A stretch of DNA of 8,281 bases from assembly GCA_905215125.1 (NCBI GenBank), contig CAJMOV010000075.1:1-8281 (forward strand). Reading direction: 5' to 3'. The DNA is from an uncultured bacterium (lineage in GTDB: Bacteria; Bacillota; Clostridia; Oscillospirales; Butyricicoccaceae). Below are positions 1 through 6,716 of the stretch, piece by piece; position 1 is the stretch's first letter; every line of letters starts with the position of its first letter. The notes under the pieces are model-generated. The model was not told where the DNA came from. It worked only from the letters and a program-made list of their open reading frames with translations, and did no database searches. Position numbers and translations under genes: made by a program.

Positions 1-45
1 TGCAATGTGGTGGGAATCGACCCCCGCTGCGTGCAGATGTAGCCT

Positions 46-59
46 GCCTTGAGTCGGCA
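46..59 (+). repeat. Direct repeat copy 1 inside OLE RNA
   Basis: The 14-nt motif GCC-NN-GAGTCGGCA occurs here and again at 140-153, identical except for the two central bases (TT here, AA there). Both lie in the OLE RNA. This copy runs into a 12-nt perfect palindrome at 54-65. The function is unknown; it could be a duplicated structural or protein-binding element, or chance. Confidence 0.45.
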
Positions 60-139
60 TGCCGAATAGGGGATCAGCCGCACTTATCGCGGCTGCATTA
101 GATGCGTCATCGCCCCTTGAATCCATGCCTGCAAAAGAG

Positions 140-153
140 GCCAAGAGTCGGCA
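140..153 (+). repeat. Direct repeat copy 2 inside OLE RNA
   Basis: Second copy of the GCC-NN-GAGTCGGCA motif, 94 nt downstream of the first, with AA as the variable pair. Its last six bases (148-153) are also perfectly complementary to 60-65, so this copy could take part in an alternative or long-range helix. Confidence 0.45.
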
Positions 154-375
154 AACCTGTGATGGAAAACATCTAGGCTGTATGACAAGTGGCAGGTGAA
201 GGATTGCAGTGCGGACTAAGTGGCAATTCGGTATCGTGTCTGGCGACAACACGGCCTGGCCTTTAAAGGGAAACCGCCGTATCGGCGACGAGCGGCAGGC
301 CTGGGGGAAATCCAACCGAACCTAAGCCGTAAGATTTACTTTGCCTGCTGCCACTTTCATTTTTGTGAAAGGAAC

Positions 376-384
376 GAGGGGGAG
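376..384 (+). promoter_or_regulatory. Ribosome binding site deciding the oapA start
   Basis: GAGGGGGAG is the only strong purine-rich Shine-Dalgarno-like sequence placed to serve the oapA frame. It ends 5 nt before the in-frame ATC at 390. No ATG, GTG or TTG occurs in that frame between the upstream stop (366-368) and the ATG at 486, and that ATG has no ribosome binding site in the 20 nt before it. A second purine run at 414-420 is followed by no in-frame start codon. Confidence 0.6.
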
Positions 385-389
385 ATTGT

Positions 390-992
390 ATCAGTACGCC
401 TGACTCACAAAATAAAGGAGAGGACAGCGGAAAGCGCCATAGCGCAAAGCCCAAGAAAAAGAGCAATGCCAGCTTTGTCGTCACTATGGTTTTTGTCAGC
501 TTTTCTCTTTCTGTTTTATTTTCGTACAGCTCGTCAGCTGCGTTAAAGGATACCAATGTTTTTATCACCCTATCCGTTCTTTGCTTTTTTGTATTGCTCG
601 GCGTTTTGTTCGATATTATTGGGGTGGCCGCAACTTCAGCCAATCTCAAGACCTTCAACTCTATGGCGGCCAAACGGGTCAAGGGGGCGAAGGAGGGTAT
701 CTGGCTCATCAAAAACGCAGAAAAGGTCGCCAGCTTCTGCAATGATGTCATCGGTGATATCTGCGGAATTATGAGCGGTACAACCGGAGCTCTGATCACT
801 ACGGAAATCATCGCCGCTTATGCGTTAAATCCTATTGTGGTCCCCCTGCTTGTCACGGGAGTGGTGGCCGCTGCGACAATAGGGGGCAAGGCAGCGGGGA
901 AAACGCTTGCTGTGCGCGGAAGCGACAGCGTTGTTTTCCTAGCGGGAAAAATTGTCTACTGTTGCAAGAAAATTATTGGCAGGGGAGATTGA
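390..992 (+). CDS. oapA: OLE-associated membrane protein OapA (probable non-AUG start)
   Basis: This encodes the integral membrane partner of OLE RNA. From ATC 390 it has 200 residues, about 21 kDa, close to my recollection of known OapA. It has a hydrophilic N-terminus with a basic KPKKK cluster (residues 20-24) and about four hydrophobic segments: roughly 28-50, 57-80, 120-143 and 148-166. Between segments 2 and 3 lies a conserved-looking basic/amphipathic stretch with FNSMAAKRVKGAK (89-101) and FCNDVIGDICG (116-126). This stretch recalls the DUF21 transmembrane domain of CNNM/CorC-type Mg2+ transport proteins, a remote resemblance. No CBS domains follow. Known OapA forms a membrane RNP with OLE RNA. 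It lies just downstream of the RNA and 4 nt before dxs, as in other OLE loci. The start is the odd point: ATG 486 would give 168 residues, lack a ribosome binding site and lose the basic N-terminus, so I prefer 390, though AUC starts are rare and a sequence error is possible. Product confidence is high; start confidence is moderate. Confidence 0.88.
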   Translation: MSTPDSQNKGEDSGKRHSAKPKKKSNASFVVTMVFVSFSLSVLFSYSSSAALKDTNVFITLSVLCFFVLLGVLFDIIGVAATSANLKTFNSMAAKRVKGAKEGIWLIKNAEKVASFCNDVIGDICGIMSGTTGALITTEIIAAYALNPIVVPLLVTGVVAAATIGGKAAGKTLAVRGSDSVVFLAGKIVYCCKKIIGRGD

Positions 993-996
993 ACAC

Positions 997-2877
997 ATGG
1001 AACGCTACCCTGTTTTGGATCGGATAAATAACCCGGAGGATCTCAAACAGCTGCCTAAAGAAAGCCTGCCTGAGCTGTGCTCGGAGATTCGGGAGTTTTT
1101 AATTGAAAATGTTTCTAAAACCGGGGGGCATTTGTCGTCTAATTTGGGCGCGGTGGAAATCAGCGTTGGGCTGCACCGCGTTTTTTCTTCTCCCGCCGAT
1201 CATCTCTTTTTCGACGTGGGGCATCAATCGTACATTCACAAGATTTTGACCGGCAGAAAGGATCGTTTTTCCACACTGCGTTCCTTAGACGGCCTGAGTG
1301 GGTTTTTGCGGCCGGATGAAAGCGAACATGACTGCGTTATCTGCGGGCATGCGTCCAACTCCATATCGGCCGCACTGGGCATTGCCCGCGGCAGCCGTCT
1401 GGCAGGGGAGCAGTGCTCGACCGTCTGCGTCATCGGCGACGGCGCCTTGACAGGCGGCTTGGCATACGAGGCGCTCAATGATGCCGGGCAGTCGTGCGAG
1501 CCGCTTATTATTGTTTTTAATGATAACGAAATGTCCATCAGCCGCAATGTGGGCGCGCTGTCCAAGCGCCTTTCCAAAATGCGTAGCAAGCCGGGCTATT
1601 TTAAGCTGAAATGGAAGGTAAAGCATTTTCTCTGCCGTTTTAAGGGCGGGGATCGTGTTATTAAAAATATCTCATCGCTGAAAAACCGTATGAAAGCGGC
1701 CCTGCTCAAAGAAAGTATTTTTGAAATCATGGGCTTTCGTTATCTTGGGCCTGCTAACGGCAATGATATTACCGCTGTCTGCGATTTGCTGGAGGAAGCA
1801 AAGAGCCTGCGAAGGCCGGTTGTCGTTCACCTGAAAACAGTCAAGGGAAAAGGCTATTTTCGTTCAGAGGTGCGCCCCGATCGCTTTCACGGTGTTTCCG
1901 CCTTTGACGTTGTGTCGGGACAGCCGCGGGCTAAAAGCGGCGTCGGGTTTTCTGATGTATTCGGCGCAGCGCTTTCTGCTTTTGCTGAAACGGATCCTTC
2001 TATCTGCGCTATAACTGCGGCGATGGAGGCTGGGACGGGTCTGTCCGCATTTGCCGAGCGTTTCCCCGACCGTTTTTTTGACGTCGGCATCGCGGAAGAG
2101 CATGCCGTTACGATGTCGGCAGGAATGGCGACGCGTGGGATGCGGCCGGTCTGCGCTATTTATTCGACATTTTTACAGCGTTCATACGACCAGCTGCTGC
2201 ACGATGTGGCAATTCAAAAGACTCATGTCGTATTTGCCGTCGATCGCGCCGGGTTGGTCGGAGAGGATGGCCAGACCCATCAAGGGATTTTTGACATTGC
2301 CTATCTCACCAGCGTGCCTAATATGACAGTATTCGCACCTTCCACCCACGCAGAAGTACAGATTGCGCTCAAGCGTGCACTATACCAGTACCAGACGCCG
2401 GTTGCTATCCGATATCCACGCGGCTGCGAACGGGAAGTGCGCGGCGATTATTTTGACCAGCCGATTACCTTGCTGCGTGAGGGAAAGGATATAACGATTC
2501 TTTCCTATGGCATCATGATCAATGAAGCGATGGCTGCAGCTGAGTGCCTGATAAAAGACGGCGTTGAGGCAGAGGTGTTAAAGCTGAATTGCCTGACCGA
2601 TTTTGATTTGTCTGTCATTGCGCGCTCTACAGCCAAAACAGGGCGTTTAATCGTTGCTGAAGACTGTGTTCGCGCCGGTGGTATGGGCGAAAAAATTTCT
2701 GCCGCTTTGGCCGAGGCTGGCCTTACGCCGGGGTGGATCCGGCTGATCAACCTGGGAGACCATTTTATACCGGAAGGGAAGACGGCCCAGCTTTATCAGC
2801 GTTATGGCATTGACGGCAGCGCTATTGCGGTTATTGCCCGGGAGGGGTTGAAATTTGGGCGAGAAAAAGAGACTTGA
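997..2877 (+). CDS. dxs: 1-deoxy-D-xylulose-5-phosphate synthase
   Basis: This thiamine-diphosphate enzyme condenses pyruvate and glyceraldehyde 3-phosphate to DXP, the first step of the MEP isoprenoid pathway; it is cytosolic and acts as a dimer. The 626 residues match the usual 620-640. Visible motifs: GGHLSSNLG with the active-site His at 45; DVGHQ (73-77); the ThDP/Mg2+ motif starting GDG at 147-149 and ending NDNE at 175-178; HLKTVKGKGY before a PDRFHG segment; and DVGIAEEHA (362-370) with E367 as the likely catalytic Glu. A transketolase C-terminal domain fills the last ~130 residues. Some family positions differ mildly (DVGHQSYIHK for the common DVGHQAYPHK, ITAAMEAGTGL for ITAAMPEGTGL), but no key residue is missing. 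The ATG at 997 has AGGGGAG at 981-987 and lies 4 nt after the oapA stop, so coupled translation is likely. A longer frame from TTG 952 would run into oapA and has no ribosome binding site. Confidence 0.98.
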   Translation: MERYPVLDRINNPEDLKQLPKESLPELCSEIREFLIENVSKTGGHLSSNLGAVEISVGLHRVFSSPADHLFFDVGHQSYIHKILTGRKDRFSTLRSLDGLSGFLRPDESEHDCVICGHASNSISAALGIARGSRLAGEQCSTVCVIGDGALTGGLAYEALNDAGQSCEPLIIVFNDNEMSISRNVGALSKRLSKMRSKPGYFKLKWKVKHFLCRFKGGDRVIKNISSLKNRMKAALLKESIFEIMGFRYLGPANGNDITAVCDLLEEAKSLRRPVVVHLKTVKGKGYFRSEVRPDRFHGVSAFDVVSGQPRAKSGVGFSDVFGAALSAFAETDPSICAITAAMEAGTGLSAFAERFPDRFFDVGIAEEHAVTMSAGMATRGMRPVCAIYSTFLQRSYDQLLHDVAIQKTHVVFAVDRAGLVGEDGQTHQGIFDIAYLTSVPNMTVFAPSTHAEVQIALKRALYQYQTPVAIRYPRGCEREVRGDYFDQPITLLREGKDITILSYGIMINEAMAAAECLIKDGVEAEVLKLNCLTDFDLSVIARSTAKTGRLIVAEDCVRAGGMGEKISAALAEAGLTPGWIRLINLGDHFIPEGKTAQLYQRYGIDGSAIAVIAREGLKFGREKET

Positions 2878-3655
2878 TGTGCTGCTGGTGGAACGCGGCT
2901 TGCAAACCAGCCGGGAGCGGGCAAAAGCTGTCATCATGAGCGGTTGTGTCTATGTCAATCAGCAAAAGGCGGATAAGCCCGGCGAGCTTTATAGCGGACA
3001 GGACGACATTGAAGTACGCGGGGGGCTGCAATATGTCAGCCGCGGAGGGCTTAAGCTCGAAAAGGCATTGGATGTTTTCTGTGTCGATCCCTGTGGGATG
3101 TCGGCTATCGACATCGGCGCTTCGACGGGAGGATTCAGCGATTGTATGCTGCAACGGGGAGTTGGAAAGATTTACGCCGTCGATGTCGGCTATGGCCAGC
3201 TGGCGTGGAGCGTTCGATGTGACGAGCGGGTAAGGATCATGGAGCGGACCAACATCCGTTATGTTACGCCAGAGCAAATTGGCGAGCCGCTTGACCTTGC
3301 GGTATGCGATGTATCCTTTATTTCGCTGCGTTTGGTTTTTCCTGTTGTACACAGCCTGCTCAAGCCGGACGGGCAGATGCTGACCCTTATCAAGCCCCAA
3401 TTTGAAGCCGGGCGGGAAAAGGTCGGCAAAAAGGGGGTTGTACGCGAGCCCGCGACACACATTGAAGTGCTCGATCGTGTTTTGCACGACGCCGTACAAT
3501 CCGGTTTTGTCGTCCAGGGGCTGACTTTTTCGCCCATCAAGGGACCGGAAGGCAACATTGAGTTTCTCGCTCACTTGAAGATGCAGGGGGAGCAATACTG
3601 GCCAGACACTGCTGAAGTTGTACGCCAAGCCCACGAAAATGCGAGGTGGTTATGA
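2855..3655 (+). CDS. tlyA: TlyA family 16S/23S rRNA (cytidine-2'-O)-methyltransferase
   Basis: The family uses S-adenosylmethionine for ribose 2'-O-methylation of cytidines in rRNA, and in some species this affects capreomycin sensitivity; I cannot tell which rRNA sites are used here. It has 266 residues, normal for TlyA. Residues ~4-60 form an S4 RNA-binding domain (KRLDVLLVERGL...SRERAKAVIMSG...VYVN), followed by the SRGGLKLEKAL linker (62-72) and an FtsJ/RrmJ-like Rossmann methyltransferase. The SAM motif is DIGASTGGFSD (86-96). Candidate catalytic tetrad residues are K67, D152 (CDVSF), K180 (LIKPQFE) and E236 (GNIEFL). The start is TTG, with GGAGGGG at 2841-2847 seven bases upstream, and the gene overlaps the dxs 3' end by 23 nt in another frame. 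It shares 1-4 nt with nadK. TlyA between dxs and nadK is the common arrangement in Firmicutes. Confidence 0.95.
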   Translation: MGEKKRLDVLLVERGLQTSRERAKAVIMSGCVYVNQQKADKPGELYSGQDDIEVRGGLQYVSRGGLKLEKALDVFCVDPCGMSAIDIGASTGGFSDCMLQRGVGKIYAVDVGYGQLAWSVRCDERVRIMERTNIRYVTPEQIGEPLDLAVCDVSFISLRLVFPVVHSLLKPDGQMLTLIKPQFEAGREKVGKKGVVREPATHIEVLDRVLHDAVQSGFVVQGLTFSPIKGPEGNIEFLAHLKMQGEQYWPDTAEVVRQAHENARWL

Positions 3656-4530
3656 TGGAAAAAGTGCTCATTCGTCCAAATCCGACGCGGGCAAAGACCT
3701 TGCATGTTACGGCCAACATCGTATCATCTATTAAAAGCTATGGTTTTGATGTGTATATCAGCGAGGAATTCCGCGCCTACCTTGACCCATCGATTGCAGA
3801 AAAGGTCACCTTTTGCAGCGGTGAGCAGGCGTTCTCCCTCTGTGACTTTGCCGTTGTCATTGGCGGCGACGGCACTATCCTGCGCGTGGCAGAGGCTGCG
3901 GCCGCCCAGAAGAAGCCGGTGCTGGGAATCAACGTAGGCACTATCGGGTTTATGAGCGAGCTGGAGATGCAGGAGTTATGGGAGATTGAGAAAATTAAAG
4001 AAGGTGCTTATTGGCTTGATTCCCGGATGATGATTGATGTTCGCGTGGTCAGCCCAGAGGGGGAGACGGTATTTTACGCATCCGGTCTCAACGATGCCGT
4101 TGTGTCCAAAGGGGTGACTTCCCGTGTTATCAAGCTGTATGTTTATGTCAACAATAAGGAAACGCTGCGTCTGAGTGGCGACGGGGTTATCGTCTGTACC
4201 CCTACCGGTTCAACGGCCTACTCCCTTTCGGCCGGGGGCCCGGTTATCGAGCCTTCGTCCGACTGTTTGGCGGTGACGCCCATATGCGCCCATTCGCTCA
4301 ATGCAAAATCTTTTGTTTTGGGATCTGATAAGGAAATTCGCATTGTGCCGCCTGAACAGGATAATTCTGTTTACCTTTCTGTCGACGGGTTTAATTCCGT
4401 CGAGGTCAGGCCGGGTGATTCTATTGTCATTACAGAGTCGGATTTGAGTTTGTCGTTGATCCGCATCAAAGAACTGGGCTTTTATGAAGTTGTCAGCAAA
4501 AAGCTTTCGAATGAGAGGGTTGAGGTATGA
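3655..4530 (+). CDS. nadK: NAD kinase
   Basis: This is the ATP-dependent kinase that phosphorylates NAD+ to NADP+, the only NADP source in most bacteria; it is cytosolic and oligomeric. It has 291 residues, typical of the ppnK family. Motifs: GGDGT at 70-74 with the catalytic Asp 72; LGINVGTIGFM at 90-100; SGDG at 174-177; and the NAD-binding TPTGSTAYSLSAGGP at 182-196. The C-terminal all-beta domain follows, with the HSLNAKSFVL stretch. I chose ATG 3655 because GAGGTG (3643-3648) is 6 nt upstream. ATG 3652 is almost as good and forms an ATGA overlap with the tlyA stop; GTG 3646 lies within the ribosome binding site and is unlikely. The 3' end overlaps argR by 4 nt. No sign of truncation. Confidence 0.97.
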   Translation: MEKVLIRPNPTRAKTLHVTANIVSSIKSYGFDVYISEEFRAYLDPSIAEKVTFCSGEQAFSLCDFAVVIGGDGTILRVAEAAAAQKKPVLGINVGTIGFMSELEMQELWEIEKIKEGAYWLDSRMMIDVRVVSPEGETVFYASGLNDAVVSKGVTSRVIKLYVYVNNKETLRLSGDGVIVCTPTGSTAYSLSAGGPVIEPSSDCLAVTPICAHSLNAKSFVLGSDKEIRIVPPEQDNSVYLSVDGFNSVEVRPGDSIVITESDLSLSLIRIKELGFYEVVSKKLSNERVEV

Positions 4531-4979
4531 AGTTTCAGAGACAGGCCGCTATCGTGGATATCATCACAAATAATGAGGTCAAGACGCAGAAGGAGCTGTC
4601 CGACCGCTTGAAAGCTGTGGGATACCCGACTACCCAGGCGACCATTTCCCGTGATATCAAAGAGCTTCGTCTGGTTAAGGTGGCTTCCATTACGGGCGGG
4701 TATAAGTACTCCACCCCGGAAATGAACGCCGACTCAGGCTTCATCCCACGGCTGAAAAATATCTTCCGTGAGTGCGTCATCAAAATTGATCGCGCGCAGA
4801 ATCTGGTCGTCGTGCGTACGCTGACCGGTATGGCTAACGCTGCGGCTTATGCCATAGATACTATGAAAATTGAAGAGATCATCGGTACCCTGGCCGGCGA
4901 CGATACTATTTTGATCATTCTGCGAGATAATGATCAGGCTGTAAAATTCTGCAAGATCGCAGAGGAAATGCTGCAATAG
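4527..4979 (+). CDS. argR: Arginine repressor ArgR/AhrC
   Basis: This is a hexameric, arginine-responsive transcription factor that represses arginine biosynthesis and, in many Firmicutes, activates catabolic operons. It has 150 residues, normal length. The N-terminal winged helix-turn-helix (about 1-68) carries the hallmark TQATISRDIKELRL (36-49). A short linker leads to the C-terminal oligomerisation and arginine-binding domain (about 75-150) with GTLAGDDT (120-127), whose Asp pair (125-126) contacts the arginine ligand in the family. ATG 4527 overlaps the nadK TGA (ATGA); GAGAGGG at 4513-4519 is the ribosome binding site, 7 nt upstream. It is placed between nadK and recN as in Bacillus and clostridia, so expression probably follows the operon. 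No ARG box was recognised in the window, so autoregulation cannot be judged. Confidence 0.97.
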   Translation: MKFQRQAAIVDIITNNEVKTQKELSDRLKAVGYPTTQATISRDIKELRLVKVASITGGYKYSTPEMNADSGFIPRLKNIFRECVIKIDRAQNLVVVRTLTGMANAAAYAIDTMKIEEIIGTLAGDDTILIILRDNDQAVKFCKIAEEMLQ

Positions 4980-4997
4980 CCGGTAGGGGCGGATAGC

Positions 4998-6716
4998 ATG
5001 TTAATTAACTTGCAAATTGAAAATATCGCCGTAGTCGAAAGGGCTGATATTGATTTTTCCGCAGGGTTTTCTGTGCTCTCAGGCGAGACGGGGGCAGGAA
5101 AGTCCATCATTATCGACGCCCTCAATGCCGTTATTGGCGGCAGGGTTAACCGGGATCTGATTCGTACAGGGCAGAGCCGCGCCGCCGTGACGGCGCTTTT
5201 TTCCAATCCTCCTGATACCGTTTTCAAACGGGCAGAGGAGCTGGGGGTGGAGACGGAAGGCGACACCCTGCTCATCAAACGGGAAATGACGGTTGATGGC
5301 AAGAATATCTGCCGCATCAACGGCCGAACTGTCACCCTGTCCATGCTGCGTGAGCTAGGGGCTTTTCTTGTCAACATCCATGGCCAGCATGACGGGCAGC
5401 ACCTGCTTGACGAACAGTTTCACATCGAATATCTTGACAGCTATGCCGGCCTGGAGCAAGCGCTTACACAGTATCAGATCCATTACGAGCAGCTACTTCA
5501 GCTGAACAGGCAAATCAAGGCTTTGTCTATGGACAAAGCCGAAAAACAGCGCCGTTCGGCCGAATTAGAAGACGAGATAGCCGAGCTGGAGGCCGCAGAC
5601 GTACAGGAAAATGAGAGGGAAAGTCTTACTGCACGCAGGACGGTACTGATGCATATGGAAAAGCTGGTGGGCGCTTTAGCTGAGGCCACCCTGGCGCTGG
5701 ATGGGGATGACGATCGTCAAGGCGTATGCGCATTGCTTGCTTGTGCGGAAAAGTCGCTGCGCTCGGCAGAAAAATTCTCCGACCGATTAAAAGCGCTGGC
5801 TGAACGCGCGGATGAGTTGTCTGTTATTATTTCCGACTTTTCAGCAGATGTATCTTCGACCCTTTCAGAGATGATCTATTCTCCGCAGGAGCTTGAGCAG
5901 GTGGAAATGCGTCTGGAGCTTCTCAACCATTTGGAACGGAAATACCACATTGCCGTCGATGAGCTGGCCGGCTTGCTGCCTGCCCTGCGGCAGGAATTTG
6001 ACAGCCTTGTGCAGTCAGATCAATCGCTAGATGATCTTAAGCAGGCATATTTGGAAAAGCGGAAAACGGTTTTTGAACTGGCGCAAAGCCTGTATCAGAT
6101 GAGAAAAGCGGCCGCTGAGCGTCTCTGCACACAGATCGAAGAGCAGCTTTCCCAAATGGATATGCCCTCCGCCCGCTTTGATGTGGAGATCACAACCAGT
6201 CTCGGTAAGGATGCCGCGCGCTTTACCCGTAAGGGCTGTGATACCGTGCGCTTTCTTTTGTCCGCCAACAGCGGAGAGGATCTCAAGCCGCTTGGTAAAG
6301 TGGCTTCCGGCGGCGAGCTTTCGCGTATGATGCTGGCGTTGCGCAACGTTCTGGCGGAAGGCGATCAGGGCATTACTGCCGTCTTTGATGAGGTGGACGC
6401 AGGCGTCAGCGGTTACGCGGCCAGCAAGGTGGGCGAAAAGCTTTTTGCCCTTTCCTCATCCAGGCAGGTGTTGTGCGTGACCCATTTGCCTCAGATTGCC
6501 GCACTGGCCGATCAGCAGTATTATATCAGCAAACAGGAGAGAGAGGGGCGTACTTACACAACGGTTGAGCATCTGGACCGCCAGGGGCGTATTCGCGAGC
6601 TGATGCGCCTGACTACCGGCGCAGGTGCTACCGACGCCGCCAAGCATAACGCCGACGAAATGCTGCGCCAGGCTGATAAACGGAAGGAAGAGCTCTTGAC
6701 AAGCAGGGCGCAATAG
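4998..6716 (+). CDS. recN: DNA repair protein RecN (SMC-like ATPase)
   Basis: RecN is recruited early to DNA double-strand breaks and tethers DNA ends or sister chromatids for RecA-dependent recombination; it acts in the nucleoid. It has 572 residues, the usual 550-575. The N-terminal ABC half carries LQIENIAVVE (5-14) and Walker A GETGAGKS (29-36), with the IHGQHDGQ loop around 127-134. Long charged helices predicted as coiled coil occupy roughly 150-215 and 290-370, with GDDDRQG in between. The C-terminal half has the ABC signature ASGGELSR (436-443), Walker B VFDEVDAGVSG (462-472) with catalytic E465, and the switch VTHLPQIAA with H496. The start ATG 4998 has AGGGG at 4985-4989, and the gene begins 18 nt after argR. 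The last seven codons overlap the -35 box of the tyrS promoter. The gene is intact. Confidence 0.98.
   Translation: MLINLQIENIAVVERADIDFSAGFSVLSGETGAGKSIIIDALNAVIGGRVNRDLIRTGQSRAAVTALFSNPPDTVFKRAEELGVETEGDTLLIKREMTVDGKNICRINGRTVTLSMLRELGAFLVNIHGQHDGQHLLDEQFHIEYLDSYAGLEQALTQYQIHYEQLLQLNRQIKALSMDKAEKQRRSAELEDEIAELEAADVQENERESLTARRTVLMHMEKLVGALAEATLALDGDDDRQGVCALLACAEKSLRSAEKFSDRLKALAERADELSVIISDFSADVSSTLSEMIYSPQELEQVEMRLELLNHLERKYHIAVDELAGLLPALRQEFDSLVQSDQSLDDLKQAYLEKRKTVFELAQSLYQMRKAAAERLCTQIEEQLSQMDMPSARFDVEITTSLGKDAARFTRKGCDTVRFLLSANSGEDLKPLGKVASGGELSRMMLALRNVLAEGDQGITAVFDEVDAGVSGYAASKVGEKLFALSSSRQVLCVTHLPQIAALADQQYYISKQEREGRTYTTVEHLDRQGRIRELMRLTTGAGATDAAKHNADEMLRQADKRKEELLTSRAQ

Larger units (their letters stand above)
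1..350 (+). ncRNA. ole: OLE RNA (Ornate Large Extremophilic RNA), 3' portion; 5' end outside window
   Basis: This stretch has no credible reading frame but is dense in complementary segments, and it sits directly upstream of an oapA-like gene and dxs, the known position of the ole RNA gene. Helices I can pair by eye: 7-14 with 21-27 (bulged T11); 68-72 with 113-117, enclosing 75-80/90-95 and 95-98/102-105; 127-132 with 192-197, enclosing 161-164/170-173 with a GAAAA loop; 210-214 with 327-331, enclosing 227-232/315-320, 235-239/249-253, 253-258/296-301 and 275-279/283-287. Some of these share end bases and are alternatives. OLE RNAs are about 600 nt or longer, so roughly the first 200-300 nt lie upstream. 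Known OLE RNA is abundant, binds OapA and localises to the membrane; disruption in Bacillus halodurans affects tolerance of cold, alcohols and Mg2+. The 3' end is approximate: the outer helix I see closes at 331, but 343-352 may also belong. Identification rests on context and structure, not on an alignment. Confidence 0.85.

Noticed and set aside
354..371. Hairpin as an intrinsic terminator of OLE RNA
   Set aside because: The stem is only 6 bp, AT-rich, and followed by purines instead of a T-run.
414..420. AAAGGAG as the oapA ribosome binding site
   Set aside because: No start codon in the oapA frame follows within 4-12 nt, so it is probably a lysine/glycine/glutamate codon run.
220..546. 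GTG-started + strand open frame of 108 codons across OLE RNA and the oapA 5' end
   Set aside because: It runs through paired RNA helices and overlaps oapA in another frame; no ribosome binding site precedes it and the residues look like random translation of structured RNA.
263..811. Antisense open frame of 182 codons opposite OLE RNA and oapA
   Set aside because: It is a mirror of oapA and the RNA, with no ribosome binding site or recognisable domain.
952..996. TTG 952 as the dxs start
   Set aside because: It lies inside oapA without a ribosome binding site; ATG 997 has AGGGGAG at proper spacing and gives a normal-length DXS.
2831..3634. Antisense frame of 267 codons opposite tlyA
   Set aside because: It is the complement of a clear TlyA gene; no family features or ribosome binding site.
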